Below are positions 7,320 to 16,923 of a stretch of 41,446 nt of DNA, in pieces. Both the position numbers and the translations under genes were made by a program. Under the pieces are notes generated by a model. That model saw only the letters and a list, made by a program, of their open reading frames with translations. It ran no database searches and was not told where the DNA came from. Each line of letters begins with the position of its first letter. The first letter of the stretch is position 1. The DNA lies in the NCBI GenBank assembly GCA_964507325.1, contig CAZDQL010000056.1, positions 1-41,446 on the forward strand, written 5' to 3'. The stretch comes from CAZDQL01 sp964507325. Lineage in GTDB: Bacteria > Planctomycetota > UBA1135 > GCA-002686595.

Positions 7320-8405
7320 ATGACGCAGGTGCAGGACGGAGCGGGCCTCCCCAACCGCCCCAGTACGCAGTTCGTCCAGGCGATCCGGGAGCGGATCGCG
7401 TCCGTGGTCGTCGGCCAGGACGTGGTGGTGGAGCGGCTACTGATTGCGCTCTTCACCGGAGGTCACATCCTTCTCCAGGGGGTGCCGGGCATCGCCAAGA
7501 CCCTGCTCGCCTCCGCCCTCTCCCAGGCCCTTGACCTGCACTTCGCGCGCATCCAGTTCACGATCGACCTGCTCCCCTCCGACATCCTCGGCTCGGAGAT
7601 CCTCGATCAACGCACCAACGAGTTCCGCACCCACCGCGGCCCGGTGTTCACGAACCTGCTCCTGGCGGACGAGATCAACCGCGCCGCGCCGAAGGTCCAG
7701 GGGGCGCTCCTGGAGGCGATGCAGGAGCGCAAGGTCACGATCGGCAACGAGACCTACGTGCTGCCCGCTCCCTTCCTGGTGATCGCGACCCAGAACCCTG
7801 TGGAGCAGTCGGGTACCTTCGAGCTCCCCGAGGCGCAGCTCGACCGCTTCATGCTCCTGCACCGTCTGAAGTACCCGACGCACGAGGAGGAGCGCGAGAT
7901 CCTGCGGCGCAACATCGCGCTCGAAGTCGAGCGCCGCGACCGCGGAGCGGTGGTCCAGACGGAATTCGACGTGATCTCGAACGAGCCGGTCGGATCCACC
8001 GACGAGATCGTCGCCGCCATGCAGGCGGTGAACGACGTCCACGTGAGCGATACGTTCCAGGAGCACGTGGTGGAGCTGGTCAACCGCACCCGCGAGCACG
8101 ACGCGATCGAGCTGGGGGGCAGTCCCCGCACGGGCATCGCCTTGATCAAGGCCTCGCGCGCCCGCGCCCTGATCCACGGTCGCGACTACGTGATCCCCGA
8201 GGACCTCTTCACACTCGCCGAGGATGCGGTGCTGCACCGTCTGCGCCTCAAGTACGAGGCGCTCGCCGAGGGCATCACCGGGCCGGAAGTGCTGGAGGAG
8301 ATGCTGGCGGCGATGGGGGCGGCTCCGTCGACGAGCGCGCCGCAATCCGCGCCCTCCGGGGCGACGGACGCGCGCGTCGACTCCGCCGCTCCCGCCGGCG
8401 TCTGA
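7320..8405 (+). CDS. moxR: MoxR-family AAA+ ATPase
   Basis: 361 aa from the ATG at 7320, chosen because AAGGGAGA sits 7 bases upstream; an in-frame ATG at 7281 lacks a site and lies inside the hairpin leader. Walker A-type GVPGIAKT and Walker B LLLADEINRAAPKVQ are followed by sensor region TQNPVEQSGTFELPEAQLDRF and an AAA lid domain; the last 30 residues are an Ala/Ser/Pro tail. MoxR ATPases act as chaperones with VWA proteins, inserting cofactors or remodelling envelope proteins. It opens a seven-gene operon with DUF58 and two VWA proteins. Confidence 0.95.
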   Translation: MTQVQDGAGLPNRPSTQFVQAIRERIASVVVGQDVVVERLLIALFTGGHILLQGVPGIAKTLLASALSQALDLHFARIQFTIDLLPSDILGSEILDQRTNEFRTHRGPVFTNLLLADEINRAAPKVQGALLEAMQERKVTIGNETYVLPAPFLVIATQNPVEQSGTFELPEAQLDRFMLLHRLKYPTHEEEREILRRNIALEVERRDRGAVVQTEFDVISNEPVGSTDEIVAAMQAVNDVHVSDTFQEHVVELVNRTREHDAIELGGSPRTGIALIKASRARALIHGRDYVIPEDLFTLAEDAVLHRLRLKYEALAEGITGPEVLEEMLAAMGAAPSTSAPQSAPSGATDARVDSAAPAGV

Positions 8406-8419
8406 ACGAGACGCACGTC

Positions 8420-9295
8420 ATGGGTCCGCCGCGGATGGAAGGGCACCTCGAGGAGCTGAACCTCCTCGATTCTCGCCAGTTCCTCATCCTCGTACGCCGG
8501 CTGGCGGACTCCCTCACGTACGGCACCGATCACTCTCCCTTTCTCGGCAGCGGAGTGGAGTACGTCCAGTCCCGGGAGTACGAAGCGGGCGATCCGGTAC
8601 GGATGATCGACTGGCGCGTCACGGCCCGCACCGGTCGCTTCTTCGTGAAGGAGTACGAGTCGCCGAAGCGGATGCCGGTCTACCTCCTGATCGACACCTC
8701 CGCGTCGATGACCGTCTCCTCGATTCGGCGCACCAAGTACCACACCGCGCTCGAGATCGCCGGCGGGCTGGCCCTCGCCTGCCTGGATCGGGTGAGCCCG
8801 GTGGGCGTGGTCGGCGTGGGCGGACGCAGTATCCGCCGGCGCCCGAGTCTCTCCAAGACGCAGATACTGGAGTGGCTCTTCGCCCTACGGACCTTCCACT
8901 ACGACGAAGAGACGAGCCTCGCTCAGAGGATCCAGGAGCTCACGCCACGTCTCCCCCACCGCGTGCTGATGATCGTGCTCTCCGATCTGCACGATCCCGG
9001 AGCACTTCCCGCTTTGAAGCGACTCGCCCAGCTACACGATTGTGCGGTGCTCCAGCTGCAGGACCCTGCGGAACACTCGCTGAAGGGGGCGGGCTTCCTG
9101 CGCGCCCGGGAAGCGGAGACGGGCCGCGAGTTCCGCACCCACGGACGCCGACACCATCTCGATCAGGAGGAGATCGAACGTTCCTTGCGTCGCGGCGGAA
9201 TCGACCATCTCCTCGTGCGCACGGATCGGAGCTATCTCCACCGACTGCGCCATTTCTTCGGTACGCGCGGGCTCCTGGGAAGGAAAGAGCGTTAG
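8420..9295 (+). CDS. DUF58 domain protein of the MoxR operon
   Basis: 291 aa. The DUF58 core is clear: REYEAGDPVRMIDWRVTART around residues 52-72, then FFVKEYESPK and a VWA-like strand LLIDTSASM. DUF58 proteins are the regular partners of MoxR ATPases and probably link the ATPase to VWA clients. No membrane helix is visible, so it is likely cytoplasmic, unlike DUF58 forms with N-terminal anchors. It follows moxR by 14 bases, and its TAG touches the next ATG. Confidence 0.92.
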   Translation: MGPPRMEGHLEELNLLDSRQFLILVRRLADSLTYGTDHSPFLGSGVEYVQSREYEAGDPVRMIDWRVTARTGRFFVKEYESPKRMPVYLLIDTSASMTVSSIRRTKYHTALEIAGGLALACLDRVSPVGVVGVGGRSIRRRPSLSKTQILEWLFALRTFHYDEETSLAQRIQELTPRLPHRVLMIVLSDLHDPGALPALKRLAQLHDCAVLQLQDPAEHSLKGAGFLRAREAETGREFRTHGRRHHLDQEEIERSLRRGGIDHLLVRTDRSYLHRLRHFFGTRGLLGRKER

Positions 9296-10165
9296 ATGAT
9301 CCGTCGACGTCGCTCACGCAGGACTCGGTCGTGGTCGAGCCCTCTGCTCCTCGCCTGCCTCGTCTTCACCGTGGTTGGAGCGAATCTCGTCGACGAGGAT
9401 CCGAAGCCCCCGTCCGTCGGTCAGTCGGTTTGGATCCGGGACCTCGTGCTCCCCGGCTCGGAGCTGGAGGCGAAGCAGAGTGACGTCACCACCCCGCTTG
9501 TGCTACGGATCGCCGACGTGCGACCGCACGGCACCGCCCAACGCTACGACCTGGTCTTCTACGGCCTCGATCCGGGAACGTACGATCTGAGGGACTTCCT
9601 GCGTCGTCGCGACGGCACCTCGACCGAGGACCTGCCTTCAATCCCGGTCACCGTCGCCTCGGTCCTGCCGCCGGGACAGGTCCGCCCGAGCCGCCCGCCG
9701 GCGCGCTCGATGCCGCCCCTCGGGGGATACGGGGTGCTCCTCATATTGGCCGCGGTCGCGTGGACGGCCGGCTTGGTGGTAATCGTCGCTCGGGGACGCC
9801 GCGCCCGACGAGCAGCGGACCCGATCCACGCCGCTCCCGCGACCCTCGCGGATCGACTGCGCCCGTTGATCGAAGCCGCCCACGCCGGCACGTTGCCCGA
9901 GGAGGATCGGGCGGAGCTCGAGCTGGGCTTGATCGCCTACTGGCGACAGCGTCTCGGGTTGCTCGATGCCGGCGCCGCGGAGGCGATCGTCTCCCTGCGG
10001 GAGCACGAGGAAGCGGGACCGCTGCTGCGGGCGCTCGAGGAGTGGCTGCACCACCCCAGCCCTGCTCCCGTCGCCGACGTCGGGGCACTGCTCGCTCCGT
10101 ATCGGGATCTTCCCGCCGAGACCCTCACCGAGTTCACCGAGCGAGCCGCGCAGGAGGCGCGCTGA
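9296..10165 (+). CDS. Two-TM protein of the MoxR operon, unknown family
   Basis: 289 aa. A membrane anchor at about 18-36 is followed by a roughly 110-residue beta-rich extracytoplasmic part, a second membrane helix at about 143-163, an Arg-rich stop-transfer and a soluble C-terminal tail with a helical stretch (LELGLIAYWRQRLGLL). Position and topology match the DUF4381/BatD-like component found between DUF58 and VWA genes in other MoxR operons, but the sequence is not one I recognise confidently. Its ATG directly abuts the DUF58 stop, so translation is coupled. The cytoplasmic tail could contact MoxR or DUF58. Confidence 0.85.
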   Translation: MIRRRRSRRTRSWSSPLLLACLVFTVVGANLVDEDPKPPSVGQSVWIRDLVLPGSELEAKQSDVTTPLVLRIADVRPHGTAQRYDLVFYGLDPGTYDLRDFLRRRDGTSTEDLPSIPVTVASVLPPGQVRPSRPPARSMPPLGGYGVLLILAAVAWTAGLVVIVARGRRARRAADPIHAAPATLADRLRPLIEAAHAGTLPEEDRAELELGLIAYWRQRLGLLDAGAAEAIVSLREHEEAGPLLRALEEWLHHPSPAPVADVGALLAPYRDLPAETLTEFTERAAQEAR

Positions 10166-10174
10166 CGGGGAGCG

Positions 10175-11101
10175 ATGGAGACCCTCTTCCCCTTCCGTCA
10201 CGGCACCGTGCTGCTGCTCTTGATGGTTCCCGCCGTGCTCCTCCTGTGGACATGGCGGCGACGCGGGCGGGCGCTCGTGCTCCCCTTCGATCACGCCCAT
10301 CCCACACGCGGAACGGGGATCCGGATCCTCGTCGGCATCGGAGAGTCGATTCCCGCGCTGCTCCTCGCGCTGGTGATCGTGATCCTCGCCGGTCCACAGC
10401 GCTGGGACGAGCCGCGCTCGAAGCGGGTCCTGACCAACATTGAGTTCTGCGTGGACGTGTCGGGGAGCATGAACGCCAAGTTCGAAGGCGGGACCCGGTA
10501 CGACGCCTCGATGCGGGCGATCAACGACTTCCTCGACTACCGGGAGGGGGACGCCTTCGGCCTGACCTTCTTCGGCAACGCGGTTCTGCACTGGGTGCCG
10601 CTCACCACCGACGTCTCCGCGTTCCGTTGCGCTCCTCCGTTCATGAAGCCGGGCAACCTCCCCCCCTGGTTCGGGGGCACCGAGATCGGCAAGGCGCTGC
10701 TCGCCTGCCGCAAGGTGCTCGTGGACCGGGAGGAGGGGAGCCGGATGATCATCCTCGTCTCCGACGGCAGCAGCGCGGACCTCGGCGGAGGCCGCGACCT
10801 GGAGGTTGCCCGCAAGCTGCGTGACGACGGGGTCGCTGTGTACGCGGTCCACATCTCGACCTCCCGCACTCCCGAGCCGATCGTCAACATCACCAGCATC
10901 ACTGGCGGCGAGGTGTTCCAACCGGGGGACGCCGCGGGTTTGCGGACCGTGTTCCAACGCATCGACGAGATGCAGGAAACGCGGGTGGAGAAGGCGCGGG
11001 CGGAGGCTCGTGACGACTACGGGCCCCTCTGCCGGGCGATCTTGGTCCTGCTCGCGGCGGCGCTCCTGGCCGCCTTCGGGTTGAGGTACACGCCGTGGTA
11101 G
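10175..11101 (+). CDS. BatA-like VWA domain membrane protein
   Basis: 308 aa. Two N-terminal membrane helices (about 10-27 and 50-70), a VWA domain with MIDAS motif DVSGSM near residue 91, and a C-terminal helix (about 286-303) give the usual Bat topology with the VWA domain outside the membrane. The later metal-site segment VSDGSS is also present. VWA proteins of this class bind protein partners through a divalent cation and are clients or effectors of MoxR. The gene lies nine bases after its upstream neighbour, and its stop overlaps the GTG of the second VWA gene. Confidence 0.93.
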   Translation: METLFPFRHGTVLLLLMVPAVLLLWTWRRRGRALVLPFDHAHPTRGTGIRILVGIGESIPALLLALVIVILAGPQRWDEPRSKRVLTNIEFCVDVSGSMNAKFEGGTRYDASMRAINDFLDYREGDAFGLTFFGNAVLHWVPLTTDVSAFRCAPPFMKPGNLPPWFGGTEIGKALLACRKVLVDREEGSRMIILVSDGSSADLGGGRDLEVARKLRDDGVAVYAVHISTSRTPEPIVNITSITGGEVFQPGDAAGLRTVFQRIDEMQETRVEKARAEARDDYGPLCRAILVLLAAALLAAFGLRYTPW

Positions 11102-12111
11102 ATCCCCTGCTCGCCCCGCTCCTGGTCGCGCTGGCCGCGGCGCTGCTGACGTCGCTCGCGGAAGCGTGGCACGCGCTGAGGATCCGGCGCGTGCTGCACC
11201 TCGCCTTCGGCCCCCGGGCGCGACCCGCGCGCTGGGCGCGGTCGGTGCCGATCCTGCGGGCGACCGCGCTCGCCGCCCTGGGGTGGGGCGCGGCGACCCT
11301 GCTCCTGATCGAGCCCCGACGGCACTCCTCCGCGGAGGGCACGGTGACGAGGGAGGGGGACGTGCGCCACGTGCTGCTCGTCCTCGACGTCTCGCCGAGC
11401 ATGCGTCTGGAGGACGCGGGAACCGACCGCCTCCAGAGCCGCATGCAGCGGGCCCAAGCGGTGATGGATTCCTTCCTCGCCCGCGTGCCCCTCGCGCAGT
11501 ACCGCATCTCGATCGTCGCCGTCTACAACGGAGCCAAGCCGGTGGTGGTGGACACCACCGACGTCGAGGTGGTCCGCAACATCCTCGGCGATCTCCCGAT
11601 GCACTACGCGTTCCCCGCCGGCAAGACGCGGCTCCTCGACGGCCTCGAGGAAGCGGTGCGCATCGCGAAGCCGTGGAATCCGCGCAGCACGGTCCTGATG
11701 CTCCTGAGCGACGGCGATAGCGTCCCCACGACCGGCATGCCGAAGATGCCCGCCTCGATCGACGACGTCCTCGTGGTGGGAGTCGGTGATCCCCAGGCGG
11801 GCAGCTTCATCGACGGCCGCCAATCGCGGCAGGACGTCTCGATGCTGCGCCAGATCGCGACCCGCTTGGGAGGCGTGTACCACAACGGCAACGTGCAGCA
11901 CCTGAGCTCCGCCTTGGTCGGCGACCTGACGATGGTCGAGGAGGTGAACCCCTGGGAGCGGCTGACGCGACGCGAGTACGCCCTGCTCGCCTGCGCGGCG
12001 GGCGCGGCCCTGCTGGCCCTTCTACCCCTGCTCCTGCACTTCCGTGGGACCGCCTGGCGGCCCGGCACGGCTCTCCGGGCCAACTCCTCGTTGCCCGCAG
12101 GGAGAACCTGA
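11095..12111 (+). CDS. BatB-like VWA domain membrane protein
   Basis: 338 aa from a GTG at 11095 that overlaps the previous gene by seven bases. Two N-terminal helices (about 4-22 and 58-76), a VWA domain with MIDAS DVSPSM near 100 and LSDGDS near 203, and a final helix (about 293-313) mirror the preceding protein. The pair corresponds to the BatA/BatB arrangement, in which two VWA proteins form a complex. The second MIDAS has Pro rather than Gly before Ser, still compatible with metal binding. Confidence 0.92.
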   Translation: MVDPLLAPLLVALAAALLTSLAEAWHALRIRRVLHLAFGPRARPARWARSVPILRATALAALGWGAATLLLIEPRRHSSAEGTVTREGDVRHVLLVLDVSPSMRLEDAGTDRLQSRMQRAQAVMDSFLARVPLAQYRISIVAVYNGAKPVVVDTTDVEVVRNILGDLPMHYAFPAGKTRLLDGLEEAVRIAKPWNPRSTVLMLLSDGDSVPTTGMPKMPASIDDVLVVGVGDPQAGSFIDGRQSRQDVSMLRQIATRLGGVYHNGNVQHLSSALVGDLTMVEEVNPWERLTRREYALLACAAGAALLALLPLLLHFRGTAWRPGTALRANSSLPAGRT

Positions 12112-12175
12112 TGCATCCTCGAACCCGACCCCTCCGACGATTCCCCCTCCTGGGGCAGCAAGTGAGGACTGAAGT

Positions 12176-12805
12176 ATGCGCAAGCACCTCTTGGCGATCT
12201 GGTGCCTGATCCCGGTGGGCCTGGGTGCCTACCACCTCGGACCGGGACAGGACCGTCTGTTGATCGACGACGCCGCCGCCGCGATGGAGCGCGCGGAGGA
12301 GGCGATGTTCCGCGCTTCCGACCTCGAGAGCTCGCAGCCCGGCGAGCTCGCCACCGGCGCGGCGTGGGCCGCGGCGGCGGAGGAGTACGAACTGGCGCTG
12401 AAGCTCCTCCCCGCCGAGCGGGTCGACACCCAGCGACGGGTGCGTCTCGAACTGGCCAAGTGCCGCATGTTCTTGTCCCGCCTCCCCGAGGCGAACGCCC
12501 AGCTGCAGGTGCTGGTCGACGAGATGGCCGAGGACGAGAACGCCGAGGCGGAGGTGCTGCGCGACGCACGCCACGCCCTCGCCAACTCCCAGTACTACCT
12601 GACGTGGCTGATGCGCCTGGAGGGCGCGGGTCGCGAGGAATGGGAGCCGACGATCGAGGCGGCCCGACAGACCTTCAAGCTGCTCGCCGAGTCGGCTCCG
12701 GCCGACGGCCCACGGGACGAAGCCCATCGGAACCTCGAAGCCTCGATCCGCCTCGCGCGCATGGACCTGACCGAGCTGCAGGGTCTCCCCCTGCCAAGCC
12801 AATGA
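12176..12805 (+). CDS. Membrane-anchored helical repeat protein of the MoxR operon
   Basis: 209 aa. A short N-terminal hydrophobic segment (about 4-20) serves as signal or anchor. The rest is Ala/Glu/Leu-rich helix pairs resembling divergent TPRs (AAAEEYELALKLLP, RVRLELAKCRMFLSRLPEANAQL). It holds the position of the TPR protein BatC in classical Bat operons. GAGGA lies about eight bases upstream of the ATG. No reaction is expected; a scaffold role beside the VWA proteins is the likely inference. Confidence 0.8.
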   Translation: MRKHLLAIWCLIPVGLGAYHLGPGQDRLLIDDAAAAMERAEEAMFRASDLESSQPGELATGAAWAAAAEEYELALKLLPAERVDTQRRVRLELAKCRMFLSRLPEANAQLQVLVDEMAEDENAEAEVLRDARHALANSQYYLTWLMRLEGAGREEWEPTIEAARQTFKLLAESAPADGPRDEAHRNLEASIRLARMDLTELQGLPLPSQ

Positions 12806-12820
12806 CGGGGTTGTGGATCG

Positions 12821-12836
12821 GGCCGCGGTCGCGGCC
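12821..12836 (+). repeat. Inverted repeat in the gap before the giant gene
   Basis: GGCCGCG and CGCGGCC are perfect arms around two bases, in the 180-base gap between the TPR-like gene and the 1292-residue gene. There is no T-run. Nothing else convincing is seen in 12806-12985; a 41-codon frame there has no family features. Confidence 0.3.
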
Positions 12837-12985
12837 GAGGTCGAGGCAAGAGCAATGGGCAGAAGCCGTCGGATGCGCGCGGAGCCAGTCTCGGCCCGCC
12901 CGCGGACGGAAGTGGCTCCTGATCTGAGCAGCGACTCCACAGCACCTCGATCTTCCACCCTTCGACTCCGAATCCGAGACCTCCG

Positions 12986-15900
12986 ATGAAGCGTTTGCTC
13001 GCCACGATCGCCGGCCTCCTCCTCGTCCCCTGCGCCTGGTCCCAATCGAAGGAGGTGCTGCGGACCGACGGCTCGGTGCTCATGCTCGAGGACGGGAGGC
13101 TCATGCCGATGCCTGCGACTCCCGGCGTCACCGAGCCGGAAGAGCAGGCGGAGCAGCCGAGCGAGCTACAGCAGCTCCTCACCCAGCTGACCTACGACCG
13201 GCGCCCTTCGGTGATCCTGAAGGCGTGGTCGACCCCGCCCCCCGAGCGACCGGAACCTCCGCAGGAGCCGCAGCCGGCGGAGGAGGCGCAGGCTCCTGCC
13301 GACGAGGAACCGAAGGCAAGCGACGAGACCGAGGCCACCGAAGAGGCTGCTGAAGTCTCGGAGGGTGATCCGCTCCCCGAGGAGACTCCCGCGACCACCG
13401 ACGACGAGCAGGAGGCCGGGGAGGAGAACGCCGCCGCGCCGGAGGAGGAGCTGACGGCAGAGCAGGCGCGCGAGGCGGAGGAAGCCGCCCGCAAGCAGGC
13501 GTACGAGGCGCTGGTCCGGCAATGGGTGCTGGAGATCCTGCAGCGCAACGTCACCCTCGGACGTTGGGACGCGGTGCAGAGCTACTTCGCTGAGCTCAGC
13601 GAGTCGGAAGCGGAGGCCGGGTACCGGCAGATGCTCAAGTCGCTGCGGGCGGGACCGCCACAGCAGGGCGGGCAGTTCGCGGCCTGGAACGAGAAGAACG
13701 CCTTCGCCCCCGAGGACGTGGTCGGCCTCGCCGCCGTGTACCCGCGAGAGCCGGAGGCCGAGGACCTCGTCCTGCTGGGTCAGATCCTCGCTCAGTGTGT
13801 CGCGAGCGGCAACCTGGTCGAGAACTGCGTCGAGCTCCTGCACGGCGCTCAGGACGCCGCTCTGTTCCCCTTCCCGCCGGCCGAAACCGCTCGCATCGTC
13901 ATCGAAGCGGGGTTCCCGATCGAAGCGGGCGAGTTCCTCCCGGCCCCGAATGCGGCGCGCGAGGCCGACGATCGAGTCGCCTTGAACCTGCTCGCCCGCC
14001 ATTTCGTCGCGCTGTACGAGAAGGAGGGGGAGACTCCCGCACTCGAGGAAGCGTGGTCCTGCACCCAGGCGGTACTCGCCCTGGGCGAGGTGGACGAGAA
14101 GCAAGCGGAGGAGGCGCTGAAGCGCGCCGTCTCCATCGCTCCCCGGATCCGCGAAGAGCTCGGACAGGTGTGGCTCGACGAGAGCTTCACCGATCGTCCC
14201 GAGCGAGGCATGGAGATCCTCTCCGCCATAGGCGCCTCCGCCTCCCTCGGCCTGGTGGCGCAGGCGCAGGATGCTGACGCGAGGTTCGGCGGGCTCGAGC
14301 TGCAGACCACCGCGGCCAATGCGCTTCTCTCGGTGGCGCCGGAGCGCGCGGAGGAATGGGCGAGAACCCTCAACCTCCTCGCCGCCAACTGGTTGCGGGA
14401 GGCGGAGCACGCCTACAAGTACAGCACCTCCGCTCAATTCGGCCCCGTGTACCGGCGCGATCCCTACGGCAACATCTACTACGTCAACCAGAGCTACACG
14501 TCGCGCAATCGGAACCTGCCGCAGCCGATCCCTCCGGAGAAGATGCTCGACGCGCGACCGTCCGATGCGTGGCTCGCGATCGTGGTGGACGGGTTGCGAC
14601 CGCGCTTTTCGATCGTCCTCGCCCAGCTCCTGTTGAAGGCGCAGCGAGAACAGGAGGCCTTCCCCTTCATCGAAACCCTGGCCAGCACCCACCCCGAGCG
14701 CGCGGAGGAGCTGGTCGAGGAGTTCCTGCGGGTCTGGGCCGACAACCACAATCCCAACGCGCAGGCCGCCCGCACCGCCTCGCACATGTTCATGTACGGC
14801 TTCGAGCAGCGCGCCAACGCGATCCCGCTGACGCGCTCGAAGCAGGAGCGCAACCTGGCCGAGCTCGCGGAGTGGGTGAAGCGGTTGCGCGCACTGCCGC
14901 TGGAGGACCTCGACGAATCGCTGATCGCTCACGCCTTCACCTCCGCGCACAGCGCCGCGGAGGTGTACCGGGTGGAGACGATCGAGGGGGTGTTCGGCTC
15001 CCTCGGCGATCTGGGACCGACCACCCTGGCGGAGCTCGTGCAACGCATGCGCGCCAACCTCGTCAGCGTGTGGCGTCGCCCCTCGGTGCAGAAGGACAAC
15101 CAGACCCGTCGCCGACAGAAGGACATCGAGAACGAGATCCTGCGCGGATACGAGGTCGCGCGCGCGGTTGTGGACCAGGGGATCGCCGCCCACCCCGATC
15201 ACTGGGGGCTGGCGCTCGCGCGTGCATCGGTGGATCACGACGAGAACAACTTCCGCCAGGAGGTGGAGCGCTTCTCCGAGTTCTCCGCGGTAAGAGAAGA
15301 GGCCTTCGCCTCGTTCCAACACGTGGCCGAGCTGTATCACGACCAGGTCGAGGAGGCGGACGAAGAGGACGCAACCGCGGAGGTCTACGAAACGTGGTTC
15401 TACGCCAGCCTCGGGGCCTGCGATCTCGCGGCGATCGACGCGCAGAAGCTGCAGGTCACCTCGCAGCTGCCGATGATCCAGGCAGCACTCGAATCCCTCC
15501 CCGAAGAGGTCTGCGAGCGGCACCGGGGGATGTTCGCCAATTCGCTGTTCACCCGTATCTCCAGCGTGAACCCGGCGGTGAAGTTCCGCTACATCCGTTC
15601 CGGATTGGAGGTCGTCGGGGATCACGAGCGCTCGGCGGAATCGCGCGAGATCCTCGAGTACTACGAGGACCTGGTGACCGAGATCCAGCTGGAGGCACGT
15701 ATCGACGGTGACGACCGTGTCGGTCACGACGCCCCCTTCGGCATCCACGTCGATCTGCGCCACACTCGCGAGATCGAGCGGGAGGCGGGGGGCTTCTCCA
15801 AGTACCTCGTCAACCAGAACGACCAGCGCTTCGCCTACAACTACGGGCGCCCCACCGAGGACTACCGCGACAAGTTCGAAGAAGCCGCGGTCGAGGCGCT

Positions 15901-16864
15901 GCAGGAGCACTTCGACGTGCTCTCGGTCACCTTCAACCATCCGGACACCCACTCGCGGGCAGACGACGAGTACGGCTGGCGGATCACTCCCTACGCCTAC
16001 ATCCTCGTCCAGGCACGAGGCCCCGAGGTCGACCGGGTTCCGGCGCTGCGCTTCGATCTCGACTTCCTCGACACGTCGGGGTACGTGGTGCTCCCCGTCG
16101 AGTCGTCCGCGATTCCGATCGACTCCGCGGACGCCTCGGAGCCCTCGTACTCCGCTGCCGGCCTCGCGGTCACCCAGACCCTCGACGAACGCCAGGCGCA
16201 GGAGGGCCGCCTGGTGCTCGAGGTGCGCGCGGAGGGACGGGGTCTGATCCCGGAGTTGGAGCGGATCCTCGATCTCGCGCCTGAGGGTTTCGTCCTCGTC
16301 GACGTCGAGGACCAGGGCGTGCTGATCCGGGAGTTCGACCAGGAGGGGGACGAGGTCGCGATCCTGTCGGAGCGGACGTGGATGATCAGCATGCACGCCG
16401 AGGAGGGTCTCGCCGAGCTGCCCCAGACCTTCACCTTCGGAACGCCGCGTTTCGAGGAGACCGAGGCGACCTACCAGCGCTACGTCGATGCCGATCTCGC
16501 CAGCGTGGCCTCGGTCGTCGACCTGGAAGCGAGCTACGGGACACGAGATCGCAGCGGACTGCTGGCCTGGACCGGCGGCTTCCTCGGCCTGGCGGCCCTC
16601 GCCGCGCTCGCCGTCTGGCTCTGGCGAGGCCGGCGCCGACGCACCGGTCCCACCCACGCCTTCACCATGCCCGAGGACGTCTCGGCCTTCACGGTGATCG
16701 GACTGCTGCGGCGCATCGAGGCGGAAGACGGCCTCTCCGACCCGGAACGCGACGAGCTGCGCTCCAGCCTGGAAAGCCTGGAGGCCACGTACTTCCGAGC
16801 GGAGGAACCGGAGAAGGTCGACCTGGAGGGGATCGCGGAGCGCTGGATCCAGCGCACGCGCTGA
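12986..16864 (+). CDS. Giant secreted, C-terminally anchored protein of the MoxR operon
   Basis: 1292 aa, no recognised family. Residues 1-20 are a clear signal peptide. About 78-165 is a Pro/Glu/Ala-rich acidic linker. From about 170 to 900 the sequence is helical and repeat-like (TPR-like spacing, no consensus), and about 900-1180 looks beta-rich. A single membrane helix at about 1191-1213 is followed by an Arg-rich stop-transfer and a 75-residue cytoplasmic tail. This topology, signal plus large periplasmic part plus C-terminal anchor, is that of BatD, and the gene stands where batD would be, but it is more than twice as long and I see no BatD domain. The tail could contact MoxR/DUF58. Confidence 0.88.
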   Translation: MKRLLATIAGLLLVPCAWSQSKEVLRTDGSVLMLEDGRLMPMPATPGVTEPEEQAEQPSELQQLLTQLTYDRRPSVILKAWSTPPPERPEPPQEPQPAEEAQAPADEEPKASDETEATEEAAEVSEGDPLPEETPATTDDEQEAGEENAAAPEEELTAEQAREAEEAARKQAYEALVRQWVLEILQRNVTLGRWDAVQSYFAELSESEAEAGYRQMLKSLRAGPPQQGGQFAAWNEKNAFAPEDVVGLAAVYPREPEAEDLVLLGQILAQCVASGNLVENCVELLHGAQDAALFPFPPAETARIVIEAGFPIEAGEFLPAPNAAREADDRVALNLLARHFVALYEKEGETPALEEAWSCTQAVLALGEVDEKQAEEALKRAVSIAPRIREELGQVWLDESFTDRPERGMEILSAIGASASLGLVAQAQDADARFGGLELQTTAANALLSVAPERAEEWARTLNLLAANWLREAEHAYKYSTSAQFGPVYRRDPYGNIYYVNQSYTSRNRNLPQPIPPEKMLDARPSDAWLAIVVDGLRPRFSIVLAQLLLKAQREQEAFPFIETLASTHPERAEELVEEFLRVWADNHNPNAQAARTASHMFMYGFEQRANAIPLTRSKQERNLAELAEWVKRLRALPLEDLDESLIAHAFTSAHSAAEVYRVETIEGVFGSLGDLGPTTLAELVQRMRANLVSVWRRPSVQKDNQTRRRQKDIENEILRGYEVARAVVDQGIAAHPDHWGLALARASVDHDENNFRQEVERFSEFSAVREEAFASFQHVAELYHDQVEEADEEDATAEVYETWFYASLGACDLAAIDAQKLQVTSQLPMIQAALESLPEEVCERHRGMFANSLFTRISSVNPAVKFRYIRSGLEVVGDHERSAESREILEYYEDLVTEIQLEARIDGDDRVGHDAPFGIHVDLRHTREIEREAGGFSKYLVNQNDQRFAYNYGRPTEDYRDKFEEAAVEALQEHFDVLSVTFNHPDTHSRADDEYGWRITPYAYILVQARGPEVDRVPALRFDLDFLDTSGYVVLPVESSAIPIDSADASEPSYSAAGLAVTQTLDERQAQEGRLVLEVRAEGRGLIPELERILDLAPEGFVLVDVEDQGVLIREFDQEGDEVAILSERTWMISMHAEEGLAELPQTFTFGTPRFEETEATYQRYVDADLASVASVVDLEASYGTRDRSGLLAWTGGFLGLAALAALAVWLWRGRRRRTGPTHAFTMPEDVSAFTVIGLLRRIEAEDGLSDPERDELRSSLESLEATYFRAEEPEKVDLEGIAERWIQRTR

Positions 16865-16923
16865 TCACGAGCTGATCGCCGGAATACGGTGGACGCGCTC
16901 CCCCGCGCGGACATGATGCGCGC

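Noticed and set aside
12803..12928. 41-codon frame overlapping the end of the TPR-like gene
   Set aside because: No family features, Arg-rich composition and no conservation evidence.
13166..16657. Open frame of 1163 codons on the minus strand, antisense to the giant MoxR-operon protein
   Set aside because: High GC and strong third-position bias keep antisense frames open. The plus-strand frame has a signal peptide, a membrane anchor and operon context; the minus frame has none and a biased low-complexity composition.
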